Source of the DNA: Mauremys mutica
Lineage: Eukaryota > Chordata > Testudines > Geoemydidae
Length of the DNA stretch: 64,000 nucleotides
Reading direction: 5' to 3'
Assembly (NCBI RefSeq): GCF_020497125.1
Contig: NC_059072.1
Location: forward strand, 307,910,781 to 307,974,780
Shown: positions 1 through 13,126 of the stretch, piece by piece
Layout: every line of letters begins with the position of its first letter
Numbering within the stretch: position 1 is the stretch's first letter
Made by a program: the position numbers and the translations under genes
Notes under the pieces: model-generated
Seen by the model: the letters and a program-made list of their open reading frames with translations, nothing else
The model's database searches: none
What the model was told of the DNA's origin: nothing

Positions 1-551
1 CAATAAACAGCTTGATCCTGCACTTGTGGCACCTTGGAAAATCAGTTACCATGCAGCAGTAGTTGATTTTCCAAGACAACTGTCAAGGAATTTACATACA
101 CTATAGGGCAAAATCAAAGCTCAAGCCCATGTGGTTTATGGGCTGGATGCTAGCTAGTCTTTACATGGGTGTGGAGTATGGTATAAAAAGCCTCCTCCCC
201 TCCCCCGACCCTGGCACAGCTTGCATAAGGACCAGACAGAATTGCAGTGTCTATGCTCCAGGAAGCATGGGGACTGCTCCCTAATTATTCCCTCTGGGTA
301 CATGGTGCCTCAGAAGGGGTGAGGAGCCAGTGGAGATGTGGGTGTGTGATCTTGGGGAAACCTCTTATATGGGAGGAGTGGTTTGAGTACTTCTGTCATG
401 GGGTGTGTGTACCCCATGCTGGCCCAGCAACCAAAGGATTTACCCAGGGACTGCCTGCCACTGCTGACTGGTAGCCTCACAGTAGCTGGGAGGATAAAAG
501 GGCTAGGAAGCAGAAGGGTGGGGTGGCTACCAGAGGAGTGAGAAGGCTGGA
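1..551. other. No supported gene or repeat
   Basis: I see no coding signature, RNA gene or clear repeat boundary in this stretch. Short open frames exist but have no recognisable domain and overlap one another. The last 8 bases (544-551, AGGCTGGA) are the left target duplication of the hAT element that follows. Confidence 0.5.
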
Positions 552-832
552 CAGGGACGTCTCTAGCTTTTTTGCTACCCCAAGCATGGCAGGCAGGCTA
601 CCTTTGGCAGCGTGCCTGCGGGAGGTCCTCGGTCCCGCAGATTTGGCAGCGTGCCTGCAGGAGGTCCGCTGGTCCCACAGCTTCGGCGTACCCACCGCCA
701 AATTGCCACCGAATCCGCGGGACCAGCGGACCTCCCACAGGCAAGCCGCCGAACGCAGCCTGACTGCCACCCCCACCGCGGCTTGCCGCCCCAGGCACAC
801 ACTTGGAGCGCTGGTGCCTGGAGCAGCCGCTG
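552..832. mobile_element. hAT-type MITE, 281 bp, perfect 8-bp TSD
   Basis: The element begins CAGGGACGTCTCTAG, and the reverse complement of its end is CAGCGGCTGCTCCAG, so the ends are imperfect inverted repeats. It is flanked on both sides by the identical octamer AGGCTGGA (544-551 and 833-840). An 8-bp duplication with CAGGG-type ends is the hallmark of hAT transposons. There is no transposase, so it is non-autonomous. The interior is GC- and CpG-rich and contains a fold-back between about 658-680 and 719-741 (GGTCCGCTGGTCCC against its complement). The open frames through it on both strands come from this repeat and are not genes. Confidence 0.85.
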
Positions 833-840
833 AGGCTGGA

Positions 841-1148
841 TAAGAGAACTTCTAGGACAACGCCCAGAGACGACCAGACCAACAGGCTGAAGAGCCTGCA
901 GAAACCGGGGGGAGGTAGGAAGGAGTTCAGGGCACAACTGGAGTCAATGAACCCTGATCCAGCTTATCTAGCTCAAGGGCCCTGAGCTGGAAACCTCAGT
1001 GGTGTGCGTGGGCCTGGGTTTCCCTACCAGCCCTCTGATAGACTTAAGAGCAGAGATGGTTTTCAGATTCCTGGGCACCAGGGATAGACTAACAGCCCCG
1101 CCCAGCTCAGTGAGCTCAGGTGCCACGCCCTGCCTGGCCAGAGGGGTC
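841..1148. other. Spacer without identified feature
   Basis: Purine-rich sequence with no gene or repeat that I can define. Its last 8 bases (1141-1148, GAGGGGTC) are the left target duplication of the next hAT MITE. Confidence 0.4.
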
Positions 1149-1272
1149 TAGGGTGACCAGACAGCAAATGTGAAAAATCAGGACAGGAGGTTGGGGGTAA
1201 TAGGAGCCTATATACGAAAAAGACGCAAAAATCGGGACTGTCCCTATAAAATCGGGACATCTGGTCACCCTA
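1149..1272. mobile_element. hAT-type MITE, 124 bp (family A, copy 1)
   Basis: It starts TAGGGTGACCAGAC and ends CTGGTCACCCTA, a near-perfect inverted terminal repeat. It is flanked by GAGGGGTC (1141-1148) and GAGGGGGC (1273-1280), an 8-bp target duplication with one mismatch, so hAT is favoured over a TA-inserting family. A second copy with a perfect octamer duplication lies at 30627-30749, and the longer element at 16939-18715 shares the right-hand ~38 bp. The interior has GGGACTGTCCC-type blocks and no coding capacity. Confidence 0.85.
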
Positions 1273-1280
1273 GAGGGGGC

Positions 1281-1794
1281 ACGGTTGCATTGATACACCG
1301 ACTCACAACTTCTCCTACGCACCAGAAAGCAGGCCTGGGTAACCCGCTGAGTGGAGTGGCTCTGAAATGCCCGCAGTGCAGGGCTGTGTGCTGACATGGC
1401 ACAATCTAGGCCTATGCAAATGTTTTCTTCAGGTAAACTTTATTTGGGGGTGGGAGAGTATTTTAGTGTCTGCAATAATGGAGAAAGAGCACTTGGTAGC
1501 TGTGAAATAATCCATGTTTGAACCCTATCAAACTACCTCTATCTTGAACCTAAAGTGTGCCTGTTTCTTAATCCTGGGTCTCTTCTGAGCTGACTGCCAA
1601 GTTTTGTGCTAGTTTTGAAATGCGGTTGATGTCCCTCAGGACTGGGACCACTAAATACACCAATGTGGACTCTTCAGTGTCTAGTTTCTCTGTGCCTGGA
1701 GTTGTCAGTGAACCAGCCCTTGTGGGCTTGTTTTGGACATTTGGCTTCTTTGGCCCCAGAAGGTGGAGGCCCTGACCAATAAAATACTTAAATG
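1281..1794. other. No supported feature
   Basis: AT-rich, apparently unique sequence. I see no exon-like frame, RNA gene or repeat with definable ends. Confidence 0.4.
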
Positions 1795-1975
1795 TATTAT
1801 CCTGCCTGTGGAATGATTTCTGTGGGGGGAACTGGTGGAAGCCCCCTCTTTCGGCAAATTTAAAAGTAGGCTGGACAAAATGGTGGTGAATGTACAGAAG
1901 GGAACACCTTGCACTGGAAGGGAGATGGATTACATGGCCTAGCACTTCCTTATCTAACTTAATTCTGTGATCTCT
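1795..1975 (+). mobile_element. CR1 LINE 3'-terminal fragment
   Basis: The order GTGGAATGATTT, GGTGGAAGCCCC, AGGCTGGACAAAATGG, ATGGCCTAGCACTTCC and finally TTCTGTGATCTCTGAG follows the C-terminal/3'-UTR plan seen in the better CR1 copies at 26495-27426 and 29250-30335. The 5' part is missing, as is usual for CR1. It is diverged and non-functional. Boundaries are approximate because CR1 leaves little or no target duplication. Confidence 0.6.
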
Positions 1976-3279
1976 GAGCTGGCTTTTAGGAGTGAGATGG
2001 CTGAATGGAAGCAGGAATATTTCTTGGTGCCCTCTGCCTTGTTATGGGTTGGAAGGTACCTTCTGAGGTACTTTTGGATTGGGGGCAATAAATTGTATTG
2101 GCAGAGTTGGTTGGATTGTATTGTTTGCAATATTTTGTTTGTTTTTTCCCCAAAATGGCTTTTTCATCAAAAACAGAAATTTCCACAGGAAATGTCCATT
2201 TTTACAATATTTTCCAGATTTTTTTGGATGAAAACAAAAAATTCTGAAGAAAAATTATGATGAAAACAAAAGCTTCTTCAGTGTATTGTAATTTTCTGAG
2301 GGAACAAAAATCAGTCATTTCCTGACCAGCTCTGTATATCAGTCATTCCCTCTGAGGATCCTGCCGAGAGACCACATCCATCCATTGCCTAATGAAGAGG
2401 GCATCTGTTCCTAGGAAGAGCAAGGTAAAAAAAGGCCATTGGATTCCCCCACCCCCTTACACACACACCGAAGACATCAAAAGCTAAATAGAGGCCCCAG
2501 CAACTGAGTGTAAGGGGAAAGGCTGGGGATGAGGTTTGCTATTTAACATAATATTGACTCAACCTACCCTGACTTGGGGTGAGTTCTATGGGACCCTTCT
2601 GAAAAGCCAGACCTCTAAATTCATTTCATTTGTGACATAAAATCCAAACATTCAAAGTGGTCTCAATGCAGCCTCTACATTTCACTGCCTGAAATTGCAT
2701 GTGAGACACCTTGTCCCTGGATGAGTCAGCAGCAGCAAGGCTTGAATCTGTGACCTCTGGATCTAAAACCATGAGCCTCTATTGCTGGAGTTAAAAGACT
2801 CAGGGCTATTATCTCAAATGCAGTGGCAGACTACAGCCATTAGAAGGGGAACAAAGAGCCATGCTGTGTCTGCGCTGCAGTTGGGAGCATGCTTCCCAGC
2901 TCAGGTAGGCAGACATGTGCTAGCTCTGCTCAAGCTAGCATACTGAAGATAGGTGCAAAGCCAGGGTAGCACAGGTGTTGGCTCAGGCTAGTTGCCTCAG
3001 TAGAAACCTGCCTCACTCCTTGGGTCTGTATTTGGGCAGCTAGCCTGAACCGCTGCCCCTGGGTATGCTGCTATTTTTAGCATGCTAGCTCAAGCACAGC
3101 TAGCACATGTATGTCTACCCAAGCTGGGAAGCACTGTCCCAGCCACAGTGAAGATGTACCCTCAGCGTAGATTACACATACATAAGGTTTTGTGTGTGAA
3201 GTTTTGGGTGTGCATGAAAAGGCTGTTTGTGTGAGCAACTCCATGCCTTGGGTAGTGAAAAAGTTTGGACGCTCTAACC
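1976..3279. other. Non-coding; AT-rich fold-back-like patch at 2110-2335
   Basis: No gene is seen. Around 2110-2335 there are repeated blocks of the kind TTTTCATCAAAAA and GATGAAAAC in both orientations. The same style recurs near 21613-21910 and 35520-35655, suggesting an old AT-rich inverted-repeat family. 2690-3279 looks unique apart from the hAT target duplication CTCTAACC at 3272-3279. Confidence 0.4.
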
Positions 3280-3590
3280 CAGGGATCGGCAACCTTTCAG
3301 AAATGGTGTGCCGAATCTTCATTTATTCACTCTAATTTAAGGTTTCGCGTGCCGGTAATACATTTTAACATTTTTAGAAGGTCTCTTTCTCTAAGTCTAT
3401 AATATATAACTAAACTATTGTTGTATGTAAAGTAAATAAGGTTTTTAAAATGTTTGAGAAGCTTCATTTAAAATTAAATTAAAATGCAGAGCCCCCCGGA
3501 CTGGTGGCCAGGACCTGGGCAGTGTGAGTGCCACTGAAAATCAGCTCGCGTGCCGCCTTCGGCACCCGTGCCATAGGTTGCCTACCCCTG
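3280..3590. mobile_element. hAT-type MITE, 311 bp, perfect 8-bp TSD
   Basis: It starts CAGGGATCGGCAACCTTT, and its reverse-complemented end is CAGGGGTAGGCAACCT. Both flanks carry the identical octamer CTCTAACC (3272-3279 and 3591-3598). These are standard hAT termini and duplication length. The interior is AT-rich on the left and has a CG-containing block at about 3541-3575 on the right. No transposase is encoded. Confidence 0.9.
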
Positions 3591-3598
3591 CTCTAACC

Positions 3599-6500
3599 TG
3601 TCGGTGCAAAAAACCAAATGGATGTGCAGTGCGGTTTATAATCTGCTTTTAAAAATATGGTCACAGGCAGTAAAATTAAAACTCACCTCTCTAGATAGTG
3701 CTAGCTCATGAGCTTAAAATATATCTTGAGCTAACATTTTTGTGAGTCATCTTACATCCTCTTAATGTGCAATGATATAAATGATTTGAACTCCATGCAT
3801 TTAGGAAGAAGAAGGCGTACGTAGTGCTTTGTTCCATTATTAATATTTAGAATTCTCTGACATAGCCTTATTGACTCATTGGGCCAAGTTTGTTCCTGGT
3901 GTAACTCCACTGTAGCAAACAAGGGATGAATTTAGTCCAGTCACTATGCCAATAAGGCTGGGTATGGTTTGCCATATGAGCTATCACTATATGCCATCTT
4001 TTAACTCAACAGCCAGAATAAATTATTGTGGTTTTGGATTCTAGTGATGCTTTAATGAGAAACCTCGAATGGAAGTACTTGGTGTGGGGACACTTCATAA
4101 TCAATCCACTCAGAAAGTAAAGATGGCTTCAATACACACAAGGAGGATGATTCTTTTTAATCAGAGATATCTTGACGAACAACAGCAAAATGTGAAATAA
4201 ATTTGGTTTGCAGTTATGCCAGACTGCTGTGTATTGAAACAAAAGCAAGGATTGCATAAGGCCACATTTTAACTGAAAGATCTTACAGGGATATGAACAA
4301 AAGACAGCCAATTTTTTTCAGGATATCTGGACAGTGGACTCATTCCTGTGTGGGGTTTGCATACCACCCTGTCCATGGCCAGATAAGCCATTTCTATTTT
4401 AGGAGTGATCTAAAGCAAAGTGAAATGAAGACCAGAAGTGTGAGGGATCTGATCTGGAGGAAGCAATAATAAATCCCACTTCACTGTAAAACCTCTTGCT
4501 CTTTCACCTACAGCAACATTATTTTCCAATCAAACACTTCCTTAATAAACAAATAGGCTTTGTGTTTGAAACATATTTTTCAGGGGGGCTGGGGAGCTCA
4601 GGATTTGACATTAGTACAGTCAAGAACCTACAGTGGTTCGAATTTGATCCAGGTTGCATCGCTCTCAATTTGTTGTTAGCCATTCTAGTGTATGACCCAG
4701 GTTAGAGAAGTTTGCAGTTCTTTGTGCATGGGTCTGTATTGCCAAAAGCTGTCACACTAACACCAATTGGACTCCTGTTTGTCAGGTCTATCATCAGAGA
4801 GATTGAATAGGGTTCAGTAGAGCCAGACAAAGAGAAAAAACATTTCTCACAAATACTTAGCTGAATTTTTTAAAAGTGAATTCACATTGATCACATTCAT
4901 GCACCTTCTGCATTCACTTTCTGCAAATCTTCCAGCGAATAATTATACTGGAAGGAATGTTTCCTGAAACAGCACATTTTTCAGGGAATATTGGAGAGAT
5001 ATTCATGGGAAGTGAATTTTGAATTAATGAATGTAAGTATGCGATTAGTAATCTAATTATGAGAATTATCCTCCTTCCTGTAGGGGACAGAAACATAATG
5101 GGCCATAATGATTTTTCATTCAGTTACATAGATGTAACTTGGTTGACTTCAGAGGTGTGGCAGTGCTGTAAAACTGATGTAACTGAGTGGAGAATCAGGA
5201 CCACCATGGGATTTATGGATTAGATTTGCTGGTACGTTCCAGCAGCTTTGCCACACTCTGGCAATGCAAAGCCTCCATAAACCCAGCTCAAACCCTCAAA
5301 GCAGCTGGAGCATACTGGTGAGTCTGGGCCTATAGTGAAACTACTTAATGCAGCTCAGCCTGTGAATTCTAACAATTAACAGCTGATGAATGAGCTGCAC
5401 GCCAAGAATTATTCATAGAAAATATTAATTGAACAGTTTAAATAAATTTGAGAAAATCACAAAGTCTTTGCAGACAATTAATTAGCAGAAACAAAAAATG
5501 CCTGTTAAATCATTTGCAGTAAGTTATGCAGCTTGACTGTTCTCCCTCAGTGGGCATTCTGGGGACAGATACACTGCTAACATCCATGCTGTGATTGTTC
5601 TATGGATAAAGAAACTACTTTGCTTTTCAGTGCCGTCAATCTGGCGGCTTCCAATAGTACACCCCCTCCCCGCAACACTGGAAAATGATGAGAGAGTTTG
5701 CTAACACACAGTTTTAGTAAAAGAAACAGCTGGGTTGTTCTATATCTAGTTCTTTGCAAAGACTTTCGGCATGTCTGTGCAACATGGGTGTAGTGTGATG
5801 AGCTGTTTCTGTTGAGAAACCAGAGTTTACAGAATAAACAGACTTGAGGTAAACCCTGATTATGGGGAAAGTCTGTGCATTAGGATCTCTACCAGCATTA
5901 ACTCACACGCCTGGACTGTATTTTTGGAAACACTTCCAAGGTTTTTCCTTTGTGAATTGGTGTAAATGGTTTGTTGGAGCCAGGCGTGTCTCAATTCTCA
6001 CCGACTTTCCCCTAATCTTTTTGACTTGTGCAGGGCCTCAGACAGGCATAAGCAGATCAAGGGATTCTCTTGGGAGAGCTCAGCAAGTAGGGTACTGTCC
6101 AGGAGAACAATTCTTTCATTTCCAAGTTCCAGCCACGCACATAGTTATACACTTTCCTAAACAGAGAGGAAAAACAAAGAAATGTATGTGAATTAGCTAC
6201 AAGGAATTATCTAATGTAAAAGACGCAGCTATGTATGTGTTTTCATTTGCTTGTGCCTCTTGATTTTGTCATAAAGGCTAGTTTTCTGGGCCAAATTCTG
6301 CCCTAGAGAAATTTGGGTGCAACTCCCACTGGCATCTCAGGACTAAATTTGGTGATGGGATAAATCAGGTTTCCATTTACACATTAGGAGCAACTTGGTC
6401 AGAAAACAGCTGTAAGTTGGTGCAAGTGGTAAAGTCATGTAAGAAGCAACTTCTCCTGGCCTTTGGACTTCTACACAACCTAATTACTGCCTAACTGGCC

Positions 6501-9500
6501 TTAATGCTGTCATCTCTTTTCATTCCCCATCACCACAAGGAGCACAACTAACCATTCCCTTTGTATCCTCCACCCTCTTGTCTTAGGCCTTGATCTTCAA
6601 AAGGCCTAAGACATGCACATATGCTTAAAGTTAGGCATGTGCATAAAGGTTTGAATTATCAGAGCCTTTGTTCCTTCTTTCTTATAGCCTCCCACACCTG
6701 GAACATATGCCCTAGTCTGCTCCATGATGTATTATTAATTATTCTTAATTATTAGTATTGTTTTATTTTAATACTTATTTATGCAGAACCAGCCATCTGC
6801 TATGCCACTTTGCAATATAGATAAAGATGGATTCTCTGCCCTAAAGATTTTACAATTCAAGTTACAATCTAGCAATTCTATTCTTTATACTGCCTTGCAC
6901 CAGGTGTCATTACTTTACACCTGTGCAAAACTCTCCTTGAATCCAATAGGCCTAAATCCTGAATACCTTTCTTAGTCCTCATATTCAGGCAAAAATTTCA
7001 TAGCTAATGAGGTTTTTTGAGTGTGGGCTGAGGGAAAACGGAGATCAGGCCAAATACTGAGGTTCTATGATAGTATTATAACCTCTCCCTATTCTTCCCA
7101 GTATAATAGGATTTAGCATTATTAAAAAGACAGGATGAGCATTTTTCTAACTAAATGGCCAGAGATTTCTCATAGTTTAATTTGTTCGGGGACACAAGTG
7201 ACGGTTCAAAGATTAAAGCTTGGTTATGAATTATGATGTGAGTTCACTCAACTTTGAACTGACATTTGGCCAGAGCTTCAAAGTTAGGTTTTGACCAGTT
7301 TTCTTCAGATTTGCACTTCAGGAGGGCACACTATTATCTGGGAATTATTAATTAGAAGATGCTTTACTCTCTTGCATCACGCACAAACAACTGGAACAGC
7401 AATGTGAAATGAAAATGAAAACAATATTCAGTCCTCTCTCTTTGAAGTTAAGGGGAAAAAACCCTCAGCATATATCTGAATTACCACATAAAGCAACTTT
7501 TTTTCTTAAGTAGAGATCAAAGTAGGGGGAGAAAAGTATCACAAGGAGTTCACTTTGATGAGTTTGGTTAAGAATCAAAACTTGCTTTGATAGGGGAGAT
7601 ACAGACACAAAGCACTGTGTGCCGTGGATTTGCTGAATATGTTAAAAAAGTGCTGAGCAGTATTAAATTAATGCAAAACTGAAGATTACACAAGGGTAAA
7701 CACTGCTGCTAATGTTTGACTAGAGCTGAACTGAGGGCTGAGTGCTTCCACTTAATTTACAGACCATGCCTACGGCAGCCCCCAGGAGGCTGGGAGTGGA
7801 GGAGACAGACATTTTATAGTGAGGAGCCACATGATTATTTTTAAATTTAGAAAAAAAAAATCTGGCTAAAGTTTCTTCTTCAAAACTTTGGGGAGAGGGA
7901 ACTGCAAGAGAGAGAAAGGACAGTGGCTTTTAAAATTGAGAGACGGATCTGTTATGCTCGTATTTGGTAGGTGTGAATGGGTTCAGTAAATTCTAGAGCA
8001 AAACTAGAGCTGGGAGAATAATGTATAACCAATAATATATTTGAGAAATGTCACATCTCTTTCTCTTCATGAAATGTACATGAACAGATTACAGAATTTT
8101 AACATTTATTCACAAATTAGTTCAGAAAACAATTCTTAGTCTGCAGATCTGCAGACTATAAAACTTCAAAATTCACACGTTACATAGATCACACAATATT
8201 GCTTCTGATCTCAGATTGGAAAATAACTGACACCTATTCAATTCAAAATTGCCTTTCAGTGAATATTCAAGCTTTTGAACGAGAAATTTGCTTTTCATGA
8301 GTATTTGTGCATGTAAAGCCCAGCAATAAAATATTCACGATAAATGAAACCAATGGGGTTCTAAACAAAGTGAAATCCGGATTTACTTTCAAATTCAAAT
8401 GCATAGCTCCATCCAGCTCAAATTATGACACATTTTTGTTTCCAAATAAGCTGGGTAGTTCCTGTAGTGTAGTTTGATGGTCCCGATTCTGCATTCCTTA
8501 CTCTGGGAGAAAGCACCCACCAACTTCAAAGGAAGCCATTTCGGAATAAAGACTGCAAGCTAATGCCCTCACATTGTAATAATTACTTTTATGTAAGAGC
8601 CTAAATATAGGGGACCAATCTTGAACTTCTTAGTTGGGCAAGATTCCCATTTGCTTTAATGGCTTAGGAGCACAGAAAGGAGTGCAGGGCTGGATCTGGA
8701 TTGTCAGTTTGCTGAATGATCTCTTAAGTTACACTCACTCACTCCTCAGATAACTCTTTCCTGGTCACTGAAGTTCTAAATGCCTTTTAGACACACATGA
8801 GATACTGCGTCTTCAGTAGCACAGCAGTGGATATCTTTAGATTGGGTTTTCATCATATACTTTAATTTTCTAGGCCCAGGGATGACCATAATTGCTGAAC
8901 AATTCAATGTAATGGAATGGGCTAATTCAGCACTTTTTACTGCATTTTTCCACATAATATCTAAAATCTTGTTCCACGGTAACCCATGTTTATGAAAGCA
9001 AGTACTTAACCCGCACATTTCCTGGGCTTGAATCATTTCCTTAATAAGGCATAACATTTTACAAAATCACTCCCTTTACATTAACACATCATTATAAGGC
9101 GATATCGAAGTTTAGCACATCAGAGACATACTCTAGTCTGTGCAATGTAATGCTACACCATCAGCTTCAGAGATGTGCACTGCTGCTTTTGAATGATAAT
9201 TATGTAAAAGCAGTATCTTAAAAAATTAAACCTTCTCTTCCCTGTTAGTTACAGGTTTTCTCTTGCACAGGATGAAATATGACAAACATGCGAGCTTTAC
9301 TTTTAGTTTTGGTTTAGAGTATAGTACGTGAAAACAAAGCAGCAATGGCTACAACTTCTAAACTTCTAAAACCGCAGTTAATAAAACAATATTAAAGGAT
9401 GGCAAAAATGATTAAAATCTTTGCATTTCCTTTAGTTCCTATGTGCCATCAGATAGGAACCTTTGCACAGAGATACTGAATGGGCTGCTATATTAATGCA

Positions 9501-9682
9501 ATAATAATGGAAAAGAGTGTTGTGTTACGACTTGTGGGTCTTTATACTTTGGCAGACTATTTTGACTTCTAATATCTAGTGATCCTGCAAACAGTTAAGT
9601 TCATGTGTAAATTTACTGGTGGTGGGAGTAGTCCCTTTGACTTAAATACGATTACTTGCATGTGTAGAGTTATGCATATGCT
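3599..9682. other. 6-kb gene-free stretch with faint old repeat traces
   Basis: No coding region, RNA gene or well-bounded element was found. Several short passages recall a degenerate, roughly palindromic sauropsid repeat whose arms read like GGGCCAAATTCTGCCC and 'TGACTTCAATGG' (for example near 3885-3915, 6290-6345 and 8480-8530). The copies are too eroded to delimit. 6596-6665 has a short fold-back (AAAGGCCTAAG with inverted partner motifs). The rest appears unique and AT-rich. Confidence 0.4.
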
Positions 9683-9685
9683 TAA

Positions 9686-9989
9686 GGCCTGAGCTACACA
9701 CAGACTTTGTACTGATATAATTATGTTTGTTCGGAGTGTGATTTCTTACCAGAATAGTTGTACCAGCACAAGCCCTGATGTGGGTATAGTTATGCCAGTG
9801 TAAAGGTATCTTACACCAGTATACCTTATTCTCTTATGGGAAGAGGAATAAGGTATATCGATATAAGGCACCTTTATACTGGTATAAGCCTGTTTATACC
9901 AATATAACTTTATCCAGACAAGAGAGATTGTAGTGCTTTAACTATACCAGTATATTTGAAGAGGCAAACCTTTGCATGTAGACCTGGCC
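9686..9989. mobile_element. PIF/Harbinger-like MITE, 304 bp
   Basis: The left end reads GGCCTGAGCTACAC, and the reverse-complemented right end reads GGCCAGGTCTACAT. These resemble the termini of the full-length Harbinger copy at 50626-55436 (GGCCTGGTCTACAC). The flanking trinucleotides are TAA (9683-9685) and TGA (9990-9992), compatible with a decayed 3-bp duplication. The interior holds repeated TATACCAGTATA-like motifs and no coding frame. Family membership is inferred from the ends. Confidence 0.55.
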
Positions 9990-10881
9990 TGAGTGTGGGC
10001 AGGATCGGGGCCTTACTGAGCAAATAGGAAAATAAGCTCTCCCCCTTATAACATAAGATCACTTCACAGCTTTCACTTTGCTTATTGCTAAGGTTCTTCA
10101 CAGCAGGAGTTCAACCAAAACTAGACATTTGATTAATCCATGCCGCTTTATTTATTAATAGCACTGTTGACTGTTATCGTGCCTTTTAGCAGGGGATCTC
10201 AAAACACTGTACAACATTAGTTTGTTAAACCTCATAACACCCCTGAGTTGGGAATAGAACCCTAGATCATCCAATTGTGCTTTAGCCCCAAGACCACCCT
10301 TTTCCTTTGTTGGGACAGTCTTGCCCAAATTGAAGTCAACTGGAGTTTTGCTATTGACTTAAATAGTAGCAAGATCAGGGTTGTAATTGGTAAGAAATAT
10401 CATTAAATGAACTATAGACAATGGCATCATTTTATAAAATACCCATATTTGACATTCTTCTGTTACCATTTCTGAATTTTCTCACATTGTGTGAATTATA
10501 TACACACAGACAAGAGTTTTTAACAGTTCAAGTCACGTGAAGAATGAGAGAATTCCAACAATTAAAAAATAATGGATGAAGTGAAGAGTACTGGCACCTA
10601 ACATTTTGCACATCATACAGTACAGGGTTAAGGAAAAGTAAACACACAAGGGTTAGCCACAACCAGAATTAGCAGTGCTAGCCTGCTGGGTCAGTTCTTT
10701 ACAGCATGTTCAGGATTAGTATGAGCGGCTAGCAGCATATTACTACAGTGAGGCTATTTGTGTGGGACTGGTCTTATTTCCCTTGGAAATGCAAAATCAT
10801 AATTATTGGGTTTCTTTCAGTCTGAAGCGATCCAGAAATGATACATCTTCTAAGTGTGTGGGAGGAGAATTTCCTTTGTTT

Positions 10882-10885
<4 letters not shown>

Positions 10886-10917
<32 letters not shown>
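10886..10917. repeat. (TC)16 microsatellite
   Basis: Uninterrupted TC dinucleotides over 32 bases. Confidence 0.95.
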
Positions 10918-10920
<3 letters not shown>

Positions 10921-12505
10921 ACTGATGCATGGCAGTAAATAGTGCTGACAAAATACTTTATCATAAATAATTTATTCAACAAACTTCACCTCTGGAACCT
11001 CTGCAAGCGGATCATGATTTTTCTCAAATGTATTTGAAAAAATTCCATTACATTTAAGCCACATGATATTGTTTCTGTTTCCTTATTGGATGGTGGCAGC
11101 TCTTGTTAGGTTTTTGGTGTGAATACTCAAATAGATCATGAGTACAAGCTTAAAATTTGCCTTCTTTGTGAAATTCAGAGGGCCATCTGAAGGTTTACAC
11201 TCCATGTATACCCAATTTAAGCTCTGCTTTGGGATTAAGTGGTACTATTGCATAGAGGGAATGTAAGGGAGATAGAGGGGTTGATGGGATGGACGTCTGA
11301 TAGGGTCAGGAATGGAACATCTTTGAGCCAACGGTGATCCTGCCGGGTACAAAGATTTGCATTCACCACCTCTTTCTATTGTTCAGTTTGAGCACTAGAT
11401 CCTGTATGTTGTCACTTCTGCTGATGGTAAGACGAACTGGTTTGCCTAGCTACTAGTTCTTCATCCAACCACAGGGACCTAGTTAAATTTGAGGCTGGTG
11501 CTGGAGCCCTAATTCACCACTTAAGAAGAGCCTGCTGCCTATTCTGTTTCCACAGATTTGTTTTGTTGCACTCAGTAAACTGCAGGAGGCTCTCTAACAA
11601 CAGAGCCTTTTAAAGGGATTGACTTTACCCCACTCCCCATGTGAGTTCCTCCTCTGACAGAGAAGCTAAAGCCAAGGGAGAAAGGGAGAGAGTAGGAAAG
11701 AGAGAGGGGGTTAAAAAAAGCTAAAAATGAAGACTCACAAAGAGTCTTTTACTGAAGAGTTTGGCATAGCACAGAAGGTTACCAGTAAGGCACCAGCAGC
11801 AGCATACAGGCAGGTTAATGTCCCTAAAACAAAGTATGAGCCAGTAATAACAGGGTCTTACAAATAGCAGTTACAGCTGGTAAGAAAGTCTGCATGGTAA
11901 CACACCATTAGATTTAGCAATTACTGCATATACAGAATCATGTCCTCACCTTCTGATGGGGCACAGTGGGAACCGTAGCAAAGAGCTTTTCTCCCAGAGA
12001 TAACCCAATATTTTCTGGCATATACCTTTCAGGATTAAGGAAAGCATAAATAGTAAGAATTATTCATTGTGTCCTTTGTTTTTGAGGCCAGATTAAAGGT
12101 GATACAGAGTTTGGGCTCAGTCCTATAAACACATATGCATGAGTAAGTTTACACATGTGAACTCAATGGCACTTCTCTTTGTACACAATTACTCATGTAT
12201 TGCGTGATCAGGCCTTTTGTATGAAAGAGATTGGTTTGTCTGAAGAATTAGGGAAGATTTTGAGGACGAGAATGAAAAATGTGGCAGAGGTTTGTGAATT
12301 TGACAAAGCAACTGGTAATAATACAGAGCTTTGCCCACTTGGGTCAGATTTTTACAAACTACTATTAACTTGCAAATTTTGCAGTAATTATTCAGGAAAT
12401 GTGTAGACACCGTTCTGATTTTTTCCCCATTTTTAACAGAGCATTTCATTTTATTGCAAAAATAGAAAAATTGACTGACAATATGGAGAATGTTTGGTGC
12501 TTTAA

Positions 12506-12530
12506 ATATATATATATATATTTTTTTTTT
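12506..12530. repeat. (AT)8 followed by T-run
   Basis: Sixteen bases of alternating AT followed directly by a run of T. Confidence 0.9.
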
Positions 12531-13107
12531 GCAAAAAAGCTAGAATTTCCAGCATTACGTACAGTAAATGCAAAAATATCTGAGAAGTTCATGTTATCTT
12601 TTCTTTAATAATTTCTTCCTTTCTGAGCTTTTGGATCTGTTCTTTACACTGGTTGTTTTTTCATTTGTCTACCACTAGCTCCAAAGTAGAGATGTGTAAA
12701 AGCAAAAGAATGTCTTCATGAAATTTAGCCTGAATATTTAGCTTCTCCCCTGTCCTCCCATTTTACTTGTATATTAAAGTTTTAAGGCAATGGAATATTG
12801 AAAAGTTGAAACATGAAAGTATGAAAAACATCTTTGTGAGAAATTTTGTGTTTGCAACATTTTATAGATACAGAAGTTCAGTAAGTAAGTTAATCAAAAG
12901 TTAATGTATTGACATATAAAAAAAGAAACTGTCCAGGGATCTAGATGTTTTACAATCATGAAACATTTAAGAAGCTGATCCAGCAAGCAGCTCCAAGCCT
13001 AGCCCCATTGACTTAATTGGGGCATTGTGGAGGTGAAGGGGTCTGCCCGTGTGGGATTTTTTGCAGCATCAGGACTGTAATAAATGAGCCTTGCAGTGTC
13101 ATAAATC

Positions 13108-13126
13108 AAAATAAATAAATAAATAC
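13108..13126. repeat. (AAAT)n short tandem repeat
   Basis: About four to five copies of AAAT within a purine-rich context. Confidence 0.8.

Noticed and set aside
1149..1272. Tc1/mariner MITE with TA duplication
   Set aside because: TA flanks all copies, but the octamers outside (perfect at 30619/30750 and 16931/18716) show an 8-bp duplication, so the TA belongs to the hAT ends.
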